13,717 nt of DNA from contig DEKQ01000110.1 of assembly GCA_002353975.1 (NCBI GenBank), forward strand, positions 1 to 13,717, in the 5' to 3' direction. The position numbers and the translations under genes were made by a program. Positions 6,332-12,208 of this stretch are shown one piece after another (within the stretch, counting starts at the first letter, position 1; every line of letters starts with the position of its first letter). The notes under the pieces were generated by a model, which made no database searches, had not been told where the DNA came from, and saw nothing but the letters and a program-made list of their open reading frames with translations. This stretch comes from Prevotellaceae bacterium UBA2718 (GTDB lineage: Bacteria; Bacteroidota; Bacteroidia; Bacteroidales; Bacteroidaceae).

Positions 6332-7072
6332 ATGACATCGTTTACCATTATCACATGTACATATAATGCTTCAGACGTCGTGGGGCGTACTCTGGAGAGT
6401 GTCGCTTCCCAGACGTATCCCCATGTGGAGCACATCGTGCAGGATGGACAGTCCGGTGATGACACGTTACGGATTATAAGCCGATACTCCAGGGTGAAGG
6501 TGGTGAGCGAGCCTGACTCGGGGCTGTATGACGCCATGAACAAGGCGATAATGCGGGCTACGGGTGACTACATCGTATTCCTGAACGCAGGGGATAAACT
6601 CTATTCCTCCACGACGCTGGAAGAGATAGCCCGTCAGATAGATTCTTTCAAACCGGCAGAACGCCCTGCTGTCGTATATGGCAACACCAACATCGTGGAT
6701 GACAATGGCAAATTCCTTGGGCCGCGACACCTGTCTCCACCCGAGACGCTGACTTGGAAATCCTTCCGGCACGGTATGCTGGTGTGCCATCAGGCCTTCT
6801 ACGTAAGGACCGACATAGCCCGTGAAGTAGAGTATAACGTGGACTATCGCCTGTCTGCCGATGTGGACTGGTGTATCAGGGTGATGAAGAAGGCCGGGGA
6901 AATGCGATTGCCGCTGCACAATACCCATCTCATCCTGTGCGACTACTTGGAGGGCGGACTGTCAGTGCAGAACCACAGGAAGTCCCTCATAGAGCGGTTC
7001 AAGGTTATGTCCCGTCACTACGGACTGATAACGACACTCTTCATGCACCTTACATTCCTGTTCAGGAAATAG
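6332..7072 (+). CDS. Family 2 glycosyltransferase (WcaE/WcaA-like)
   Basis: A 246-residue cytosolic GT-A fold enzyme that transfers a sugar from a nucleotide-sugar onto a growing surface polysaccharide or lipid-linked oligosaccharide. It begins TIITCTYNAS, the usual first beta strand. DGQSGDDT (38-45) is the nucleotide-binding turn, SEPDSGLYDAMNKAI (59-73) is typical of the colanic-acid WcaE-type branch, and LNAGDKL (84-90) stands in the DXD position. SADVDW near 175-180 should hold the catalytic base. There is no membrane segment except a weakly hydrophobic C-terminus (FMHLTFLF). The ATG at 6332 is the only sensible start, because any later Met would remove the first strand; it lies 4 nt from the promoter, so the mRNA is probably leaderless. 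Sugar and acceptor are unknown. The next gene starts 50 bp downstream. Confidence 0.87.
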   Translation: MTSFTIITCTYNASDVVGRTLESVASQTYPHVEHIVQDGQSGDDTLRIISRYSRVKVVSEPDSGLYDAMNKAIMRATGDYIVFLNAGDKLYSSTTLEEIARQIDSFKPAERPAVVYGNTNIVDDNGKFLGPRHLSPPETLTWKSFRHGMLVCHQAFYVRTDIAREVEYNVDYRLSADVDWCIRVMKKAGEMRLPLHNTHLILCDYLEGGLSVQNHRKSLIERFKVMSRHYGLITTLFMHLTFLFRK

Positions 7073-7098
7073 ACCTACACCTATTATATATATATTAG
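7072..7098. repeat. GACCTACACCTAT element and TA-rich tract after the glycosyltransferase stop
   Basis: The 13-mer GACCTACACCTAT (7072-7084) begins on the last base of the TAG stop codon and is followed by a short alternating TA tract. The same 13-mer occurs at 13653-13665 at the head of an 11-bp-period array, so it looks like a dispersed element rather than chance. No promoter boxes are seen between here and the ATG at 7123. Confidence 0.5.
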
Positions 7099-7122
7099 TA
7101 ACCCTTAAACCCTGACAATCTC

Positions 7123-7563
7123 ATGATTACTTACCTGATAGAAACCATGTGGCTCGTGTGGCTCATCGTATGCATCTCGTGCTTGGTTATAGAGCTGTGC
7201 AGCGGTGACCTGTTCATCATCTGTTTCGCTTTTGGTGCCATTGTGCCCATGATATGTGCTATGGCAGGTGCTCCAATATGGCTCCAGGTCCTCCTGTGGG
7301 CGGTGGCATCAGTGTTGTGCATACTGTTTGTGCGGCCCTCGCTGTTGAAGAAACTTCATGCCAGAAAGGAACGCCTCTCCAATGCCGATGCCATGATAGG
7401 GCAGCAGGGTAGGGTGACGACAGCAATTCCCGTTGGTGGATACGGCTATGTGAAGATAGCCGGAGATGAGTGGCGCGCCGTGACAAAAGGCGATGCAGAG
7501 ATAGCTGTGGGCACTACGGTCAGGGTGATCTCCCGCGAGAGTACCATCATCACCGTAGAGTAA
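7123..7563 (+). CDS. NfeD-like short membrane protein (SPFH partner)
   Basis: A 146-residue inner-membrane protein of the short NfeD class (YbbJ-like), which partners SPFH/stomatin proteins in membrane microdomain organisation. Three hydrophobic segments (about 5-24, 30-48, 52-70) with the typical ELCSGDLF turn after the first lead to a C-terminal soluble part from about residue 85. There GQQGRVTTAIPVGGYGYVKIAGDEW and the closing VRVISRESTIITVE give the beta-rich NfeD OB-fold. The protease domain of long NfeD proteins is absent. The ATG at 7123 is used; Met9 is a possible alternative. It is followed 24 bp later by a comF-type gene and then the SPFH gene, most likely in one transcript. Confidence 0.83.
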   Translation: MITYLIETMWLVWLIVCISCLVIELCSGDLFIICFAFGAIVPMICAMAGAPIWLQVLLWAVASVLCILFVRPSLLKKLHARKERLSNADAMIGQQGRVTTAIPVGGYGYVKIAGDEWRAVTKGDAEIAVGTTVRVISRESTIITVE

Positions 7564-7587
7564 AAGGGACAAAGACCGAAATACGGG

Positions 7588-8274
7588 ATGTATCTCATTC
7601 GCGCCCTGCTCGATTTCCTGTTGCCGCGTTATTGCGTGATATGCGGTGAGCGGCTTATGGTTGACGAAGATGTCATCTGCGTTATGTGCGACCTCAAGCT
7701 GCCGCGCGTCACCGATGACAGCAGACTGATAGAGCGCTTCTATGGCAAGATACCGGTAGAAAGGGTGTCGTCGCTGTTATATTATAAAAGAGGTGAGCCA
7801 ATGACGGAGTTGCTCTACTCTAAGTATCATCATCGCAGGGACGTGTCACGCAGCATGGGACGCCGCATGGCGAAGGAACTGGAGAAGAAGGATTTCTTTA
7901 AGGATATAGACGCACTCGTTCCTGTCCCCCTGTCTGCACGGCGCATCAGGCAACGCGGATACAACCAGAGTGAGGAGCTGGCACGAGGCATATCAGACAT
8001 ACTGGGCTTACCCATCATGAAGGATTGCCTGAAGCGCAACACCTTCACGGTTTCGCAGACACGCCTATGGTCTATGGACAGAAAAGAGAATGTAGAGGGA
8101 CGCTTCGTATTGAATCCCAAGACAATGGGGATGCTGGCAGGCAAACACATCCTCATCATAGATGATGTGATAACCACCGGTGCGACAACCACGGAGTGTG
8201 GCAAGCAATTAGCCACCATCCCAGGCGTAAAGATATCGGTACTCTCATTGGCAATAAGGAAATACCTGCATTAA
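7588..8274 (+). CDS. ComF family phosphoribosyltransferase-like protein
   Basis: A 228-residue cytosolic protein with the ComF layout. An N-terminal four-cysteine zinc knuckle (Cys16, Cys19, Cys31, Cys34) is followed by a type I phosphoribosyltransferase domain whose PRPP loop is ILIIDDVITTGATT (Asp192, Asp193, Thr196, Thr197, Gly198). LVPVPLSARRIRQRGYNQSEELA (about 110-132) is the other family hallmark. ComF helps bring transforming DNA in through the membrane in competent bacteria, but homologues are widespread in species without known competence, and the substrate of the phosphoribosyltransferase domain is not settled. Length is normal. Spacing of 24 bp before and 21 bp after puts it in the NfeD-to-IspF operon, an unusual place because it separates two genes normally found side by side. 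Confidence 0.87.
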   Translation: MYLIRALLDFLLPRYCVICGERLMVDEDVICVMCDLKLPRVTDDSRLIERFYGKIPVERVSSLLYYKRGEPMTELLYSKYHHRRDVSRSMGRRMAKELEKKDFFKDIDALVPVPLSARRIRQRGYNQSEELARGISDILGLPIMKDCLKRNTFTVSQTRLWSMDRKENVEGRFVLNPKTMGMLAGKHILIIDDVITTGATTTECGKQLATIPGVKISVLSLAIRKYLH

Positions 8275-8295
8275 TAACTATCAATTAAATACAAT

Positions 8296-9249
8296 ATGGA
8301 CATCTTAGTAGTATTTCTAATCGTTATTCTGGTCTTGGCAGTCATAGTGCTGAAGAAGACCATCGTTATCATCCCACAGTCTGAGACTCGCATCATCGAG
8401 CGTCTCGGAAAGTATTACAGCACCCTTGAGCCCGGCATCAACATCATTATCCCCTTCATCGACAGGGCGAAGGAAATCGTCACACTCTCTCGTGGCAGGT
8501 ATGTTTACTCCTCAAGTATTGATCTTCGTGAGCAGGTTTATGACTTTGACCGTCAGAATGTTATCACAAAGGATAATATACAGATGGAGATTAATGCTCT
8601 GCTCTACTTCCAGATTGTTGACCCCTTCAAGAGTGTCTATGAGATAAACAATCTGCCCAATGCCATAGAGAAGCTGACTCAGACCACATTGCGTAACATC
8701 ATCGGTGAGCTTGAGCTTGATGAGACGCTTACCTCACGCGATACCATCAACACGAAGCTGCGCGAAGTGTTGGACGATGCTACAGACAAGTGGGGCGTGA
8801 AGGTGAACCGTGTGGAGCTTCAGGACATCACTCCGCCGGCATCCGTGCTGCAGGCCATGGAGAAGCAGATGCAGGCAGAGCGTAACAAACGTGCCACCAT
8901 CCTCACGTCTGAGGGCGAGAAGCAGAGCGTCATCCTGAAGTCAGAGGCTGATAAGACAGCCGCTATCAATCGTGCCGAAGCCGTCAAGCAGCAGGAGATA
9001 CTCCAGGCTGAGGGTGCTGCGCAGGCCCGCATACGCAAGGCTGAGGCTGAGGCCATTGCCATAGAGAAAATTACCGAAGCCGTAGGCAAGAGCACCAATC
9101 CTGCAAACTATCTCCTGGCACAGAAGTACATACAGACCTTGGAGCAGATAGCCAAAGGCAATGACACGAAGACTGTTTACCTGCCTTATGAGGCAACCAA
9201 TCTCATGGGTTCCATCGGTGGCATAAAGGACTTGTTCAAAGCAGATTAG
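8296..9249 (+). CDS. SPFH/band-7 (stomatin, QmcA-like) membrane protein
   Basis: A 317-residue stomatin-type protein that forms large oligomeric assemblies on the membrane and is linked to membrane protein quality control. One N-terminal membrane segment (about residues 3-19) is followed by the SPFH domain (about 22-200: VIIPQSETRIIERLGKY, PGINIIIPFID, VITKDNIQMEINALLYFQIVDP). Then comes a long Ala/Glu/Lys-rich coiled coil (about 195-265: ILKSEADKTAAINRAEA, AEGAAQARIRKAEAEA) and a short C-terminal tail. Length and order match paraslipin/QmcA proteins. The ATG at 8296 puts the membrane segment directly at the N-terminus. It should work with the NfeD-like protein at 7123, although the comF-type gene lies between them. 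Confidence 0.92.
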   Translation: MDILVVFLIVILVLAVIVLKKTIVIIPQSETRIIERLGKYYSTLEPGINIIIPFIDRAKEIVTLSRGRYVYSSSIDLREQVYDFDRQNVITKDNIQMEINALLYFQIVDPFKSVYEINNLPNAIEKLTQTTLRNIIGELELDETLTSRDTINTKLREVLDDATDKWGVKVNRVELQDITPPASVLQAMEKQMQAERNKRATILTSEGEKQSVILKSEADKTAAINRAEAVKQQEILQAEGAAQARIRKAEAEAIAIEKITEAVGKSTNPANYLLAQKYIQTLEQIAKGNDTKTVYLPYEATNLMGSIGGIKDLFKAD

Positions 9250-9259
9250 GCGTAACAAC

Positions 9260-10510
9260 ATGATTAAGAGAATAACTGTATTATCACTTGCCCTTCTCCT
9301 TACATCCTTCAGCTGCGTGGAGGCAAAGAAAAAGGTAACGCTACAGAGTGACCGTGAGTATTGGGCACAGCAGGCTTACCGCATGGCGGCTCCGGTGCTA
9401 GAACCTATGTCGCGTGGTATGCTGTCCACGGAGATGCAGATAGAGGTGTCCCCGTCATTTGACAAGCGCGACAAGCGTGTCACCTATATGGAGTGCTTCG
9501 GGCGCTTGATGGCTGGCATAGCTCCGTGGCTCGCACTGCCCGATGACGACACTGCCGAGGGTAAGCAACGTAAGCAACTCAAGGAGTGGGCGTTGAAAGC
9601 ATACGCTCATGCCGTTGACCCGCAGTCGAAGGACTACCTGCTGTGGCGCAATGAGGGACAGCCGCTCGTTGATGCTGCCTATCTTGCCTCCAGCCTGCTA
9701 AGGGCATACGATGCGCTCTGGATGCCGCTGGACTCTCTCACTAAAGCACGTTACATCACGGAGTTCTCTCAGCTTCGTCGCGTGGATCCGCCATACACTA
9801 ACTGGGTGCTCTTCGCATCGGAGGTGGAGGCTTTCCTTGCAAAGGCGGGTGCTTCGTTTGACTCCTATCGGGTCAACATGGCTGTGAGAAAGACTGAGGA
9901 ATGGTATGTGGGTGATGGCTGGTACAGTGACGGCCAGGGCACCTTCGCCTTTGATTACTATTCGGCCTTCGTCTTCCACCCCATGTATCTTGAGACCTTG
10001 CAGACCATGCGCGACAAGAAAGCGCGTGGATGGAACATCAACTACGCCCAGTTCTATGAGCGTGCCTTGAAGCGTTGTCAGAAGTACTCCGTCATCCTTG
10101 AGCGTTTCATCTCGCCTGACGGCACCTTCCCCGTATTCGGGCGCAGCATCCCTTACCGTCTTGCCACCATGCAGCCGCTTGCCATGATGGCGTGGCAGCA
10201 GACGTTGCCAAAGGAGCTTACTAACGGTCAGGTACGCGCTGCGCTGACAGCAGTGATGCACAGGATGTGGGACAGCCCGGGCAACTACAATGAAAAGGGC
10301 TATCTGACGATTGGCTTCTGTGGACGCCAGCCCGAGGTGGCTGACTGGTACACCAACAATGGCTCACTCTACATCACTTCAGAGGTGCTGCTGCCACTCG
10401 GACTTCCTGCTGACCATCCGTTCTGGACGGTGCCGGCAGAACCGTGGACACAGGTGAAGGCATGGAATGGAAAGCCTTTCCCAAAGGATCATTATTGGAA
10501 AATAGATTAA
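9260..10510 (+). CDS. Secreted DUF2264 domain protein, probable carbohydrate-active enzyme
   Basis: A 416-residue exported protein. The N-terminus IKRITVLSLALLLTSFSCVEA is a signal peptide, with probable cleavage after VEA; the Cys in SFSC lacks a proper lipobox, so a lipoprotein is less likely. The rest matches the DUF2264 fold of helical (alpha/alpha) toroid type: TYMECFGRLMAGIAPWL, NEGQPLVDAAYLASSLLRA, NWVLFASEVEAFL, GDGWYSDGQGTFAFDYYSAFVFHPM, FISPDGTFPVFGRSIPYR and SLYITSEVLLPLGLP. From memory, some members are placed among glycoside hydrolases acting on glucuronate-containing plant glycans; I am not certain of the family number. Acidic residues in the GWYSDGQGTF and DGTFPVFGRS motifs are plausible active-site residues. 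It starts 10 bp after the SPFH gene and ends 1 bp before ispF, so it is co-transcribed with them though unrelated in role. Confidence 0.8.
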   Translation: MIKRITVLSLALLLTSFSCVEAKKKVTLQSDREYWAQQAYRMAAPVLEPMSRGMLSTEMQIEVSPSFDKRDKRVTYMECFGRLMAGIAPWLALPDDDTAEGKQRKQLKEWALKAYAHAVDPQSKDYLLWRNEGQPLVDAAYLASSLLRAYDALWMPLDSLTKARYITEFSQLRRVDPPYTNWVLFASEVEAFLAKAGASFDSYRVNMAVRKTEEWYVGDGWYSDGQGTFAFDYYSAFVFHPMYLETLQTMRDKKARGWNINYAQFYERALKRCQKYSVILERFISPDGTFPVFGRSIPYRLATMQPLAMMAWQQTLPKELTNGQVRAALTAVMHRMWDSPGNYNEKGYLTIGFCGRQPEVADWYTNNGSLYITSEVLLPLGLPADHPFWTVPAEPWTQVKAWNGKPFPKDHYWKID

Positions 10511-10511
10511 T

Positions 10512-10994
10512 ATGGAGATGTTTAGAATAGGAATGGGATATGACGTTCACCGTTTGGTGGAAGGTCGCCCGCTTTGGCTAGGTGGAATAAAGATTCCATA
10601 CAAATACGGACTGGATGGACACAGCGACGCAGACGTGCTGATACATGCCATCTGTGATGCTCTGCTCGGGGCGGCGAATATGCGCGACATCGGCTACCAC
10701 TTCCCCGATACGGCAGAGGAAACGGACGGGATTGACTCAAAGATTCTCCTTGCCAAGACGATGGAACTGATTGCATCCAAAGGCTATCGCCTGGGAAACA
10801 TCGACTGTACCGTATGTGCAGAGCAACCAAAGCTGAACCCTCACGTGGAGGAAATGAAGAAATGCCTAGCGCAGGTGATGGGTACTGATGTGGATAATAT
10901 CTCCATCAAGGCCACCACAACGGAGCGCCTTGGCTTCACAGGCCGCCAAGAAGGCATATCTGCCTACGCGGTTGCACTTATAAGTGAAAAGTGA
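10512..10994 (+). CDS. ispF: 2-C-methyl-D-erythritol 2,4-cyclodiphosphate synthase
   Basis: A 160-residue cytosolic enzyme of the MEP isoprenoid pathway; it turns CDP-methylerythritol 2-phosphate into methylerythritol cyclodiphosphate with release of CMP. RIGMGYDVHR gives metal ligands Asp11 and His13, GLDGHSDADVLIHA gives His37, Asp39 and the third zinc ligand His45, and the family end motif ATTTERLGFTGRQEGISAYAVAL is intact. Length is typical, and the protein should be a trimer. The ATG at 10512 lies 1 bp after the DUF2264 stop; Met3 is an alternative. The last residues (SEK) and the TGA stop are read from the heptad repeat that begins at 10984, so the native C-terminus seems to have been replaced or extended by repeat sequence without touching the core fold. 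Confidence 0.96.
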   Translation: MEMFRIGMGYDVHRLVEGRPLWLGGIKIPYKYGLDGHSDADVLIHAICDALLGAANMRDIGYHFPDTAEETDGIDSKILLAKTMELIASKGYRLGNIDCTVCAEQPKLNPHVEEMKKCLAQVMGTDVDNISIKATTTERLGFTGRQEGISAYAVALISEK

Positions 10995-11011
10995 AGAGTG
11001 AAAAGTGAAGA
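10984..11011. repeat. Heptad array GTGAARA x4 at the end of ispF
   Basis: Four 7-bp units alternate GTGAAAA and GTGAAGA in perfect register. The array encodes the last codons and the TGA stop (10992-10994) of ispF and continues past it. Its complement (TYTTCAC) is the same unit seen at 11064-11084, 11311-11324 and 12237-12264, here in the opposite orientation. Confidence 0.8.
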
Positions 11012-11086
11012 ATTGGGCCAATTTAAGCTTTAAGCTTTAATCTTTAATCTTTTAACTTTTAATTCTTCACTCTTCACTCTTCACTT
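10989..11086. terminator. Long inverted repeat between ispF and the acyltransferase gene (possible bidirectional hairpin)
   Basis: Bases 10989-11014 are complementary to 11061-11086 at 25 of 26 positions (one A-C mismatch), with a 46-nt A/T-rich loop. In RNA this would give a long A/U-rich stem starting at the ispF stop codon. It could slow or end transcription, protect the ispF mRNA end, or shield the start of the next gene, since the right arm ends 2 bp before the ATG. There is no G/C-rich stem followed by a U-run, so calling it a terminator is tentative. Confidence 0.4.
11022..11084. repeat. Nine-unit degenerate heptad array upstream of the second acyltransferase gene
   Basis: Nine 7-bp units run without a slip in register: TTTAAGC twice, TTTAATC twice, TTTTAAC, TTTTAAT, then TCTTCAC three times. 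The sequence drifts block by block while the 7-bp period holds. The last unit ends 4 bp before the ATG at 11089, so the array forms the whole leader of that gene. Confidence 0.8.
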
Positions 11087-11088
11087 CC

Positions 11089-12135
11089 ATGAACCTCAAC
11101 ATTATTTCAAAATACAGAGGAGAGTTGATGGGCTTTGCCATCATCATTGTGATGCTGTTCCACGTTCCGGTTGCCAGAAGCAGTGACTGGTACGGCTTGG
11201 TGCGCATGGGCAACCTCGGTGTCGATATCTTCTTCTTCTTGTCCGGCATAGGGCTATGGTACTCTTGGAGCAAGATGCACGAGAAGAATGAGGCGTGTTT
11301 CACTTTTCGCTCTTCACTCTTCACTTTCTACCTCAACCGTGCCAAGAGGATATACCCTGCGTGGCTCATCATTGCGGGCTATTTCTATATCAGCCGCTTT
11401 AACTTCTCTGCTGCCACCACCGATTCGTGGATTAATCTCTTTGGGCAGGTGTTCTTCAACTGGAACTTTTGGCGTTTCGACGAACTGACCTTCTGGTATG
11501 TCCCTGCCACGATGATGATGTATCTCTTCGCTCCGTTCTACATGGAGCTGGTGCGTCGCAACGATGCCTTCCGCTGGCTTGTGGTCCTTCCGCTGATGTG
11601 GTGCATCATAGTGCAGTATGTCACCCCCATTCATGCTGCCGTGGGGCATATAGAGATTTTCTGGAGCCGCGTGCCCATATTCTTCCTTGGCATCAACATC
11701 GCTGAGGCTGTAAGGCAGAAAAGGCAACTGGACGGCAGCACGTGGTATCTCGTGGCATTCTTCTTTATCGTCAGCCTGTCCTCTTGCGTATGGCTGGAGC
11801 AGATGCGACACGGTAAATTCCCGCTCTATGTGGAGCGAATGCTGTACATTCCGCTGGCAATAACGACCATATTGATAATGTCTGCCGTCTTTGAAAGGCT
11901 TGCCACAGCCCTGCAGTCGGCTCCGCACTGGCTGCCAAGTGGAGCGGGCATCAATGCTTTCTTCACATTCGTAGGCGGCATCTCGCTGGAGATTTACCTC
12001 CTCCATGCGCAGTATGTCCTCAATCCTTTAGCTAAGATGCACCTCGGTTATTGGCCTACGTTCCTGTTGACGTTCGCCATTTCGGTGCCTATAGCTTGGC
12101 TGATAAGCAAACTATGCAAGAAAATAATTCCATAA
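11089..12135 (+). CDS. Acyltransferase 3 family membrane protein with an internal repeat insertion
   Basis: A 348-residue multi-span membrane acyltransferase of the same superfamily as the protein at 2099 but only distantly similar. The family pattern is present: YRGELMGFAIIIVMLFHV (Arg10, His25), GVDIFFFLSGIGLWYSW and FYLNRAKRIYPAWLI. About ten hydrophobic segments follow. It probably adds acetyl or another acyl group to an exported glycan. Between the FLSG segment and the conserved RAKRIYP motif lies FTFRSSLFT, encoded by four 7-bp repeat units (11297-11324), a stretch that looks inserted into a loop. The ATG at 11089 lies 4 bp after an array of the same units. The stop codon (12133-12135) falls in yet another heptad run that supplies the last residues (IIP). 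Confidence 0.82.
   Translation: MNLNIISKYRGELMGFAIIIVMLFHVPVARSSDWYGLVRMGNLGVDIFFFLSGIGLWYSWSKMHEKNEACFTFRSSLFTFYLNRAKRIYPAWLIIAGYFYISRFNFSAATTDSWINLFGQVFFNWNFWRFDELTFWYVPATMMMYLFAPFYMELVRRNDAFRWLVVLPLMWCIIVQYVTPIHAAVGHIEIFWSRVPIFFLGINIAEAVRQKRQLDGSTWYLVAFFFIVSLSSCVWLEQMRHGKFPLYVERMLYIPLAITTILIMSAVFERLATALQSAPHWLPSGAGINAFFTFVGGISLEIYLLHAQYVLNPLAKMHLGYWPTFLLTFAISVPIAWLISKLCKKIIP
11297..11324. repeat. In-frame heptad array inside the second acyltransferase gene
   Basis: Four 7-bp units in register, the first two degenerate (GTTTCAC, TTTTCGC) and the last two exact TCTTCAC. They encode the stretch CFTFRSSLFT between the first membrane segments and the RAKRIYP motif. The unit is the one found at 11064-11084 and 12237-12264. 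Confidence 0.7.
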
Positions 12136-12152
12136 TTCATAATCTATAATGC
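12124..12152. repeat. Degenerate heptad run ATAATNN at the end of the acyltransferase gene
   Basis: ATAATTC, one extra C, then ATAATTC, ATAATCT and ATAATGC in 7-bp steps. The run supplies the last codons (I, I, P) and the TAA stop (12133-12135) of the acyltransferase. ATAATGC resembles the GCATAAT units at 180-193. Confidence 0.5.
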
Positions 12153-12166
12153 CTCATCTCTCGTCC

Positions 12167-12193
12167 CTCCCCCTTGGGGGAGCCGGAGGGGGC
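12167..12193. repeat. C/G-rich palindromic intergenic element (REP-like)
   Basis: CTCCCCC (12167-12173) and GGGGGAG (12176-12182) form a perfect inverted repeat around TT, followed by GGAGGGGG (12185-12192) that could pair with the same C tract instead. The composition differs sharply from its surroundings. I recall similar C-rich/G-rich palindromes scattered between genes in Bacteroidales. It lies just upstream of the chosen start of the GH88/105 gene and argues against the earlier in-frame ATG at 12149. Confidence 0.55.
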
Positions 12194-12208
12194 TTAACTT
12201 TTCACTTT

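Noticed and set aside
10984..11084. CRISPR-like array
   Set aside because: Units are 7 bp and contiguous with no unique spacers, and no cas genes are present.
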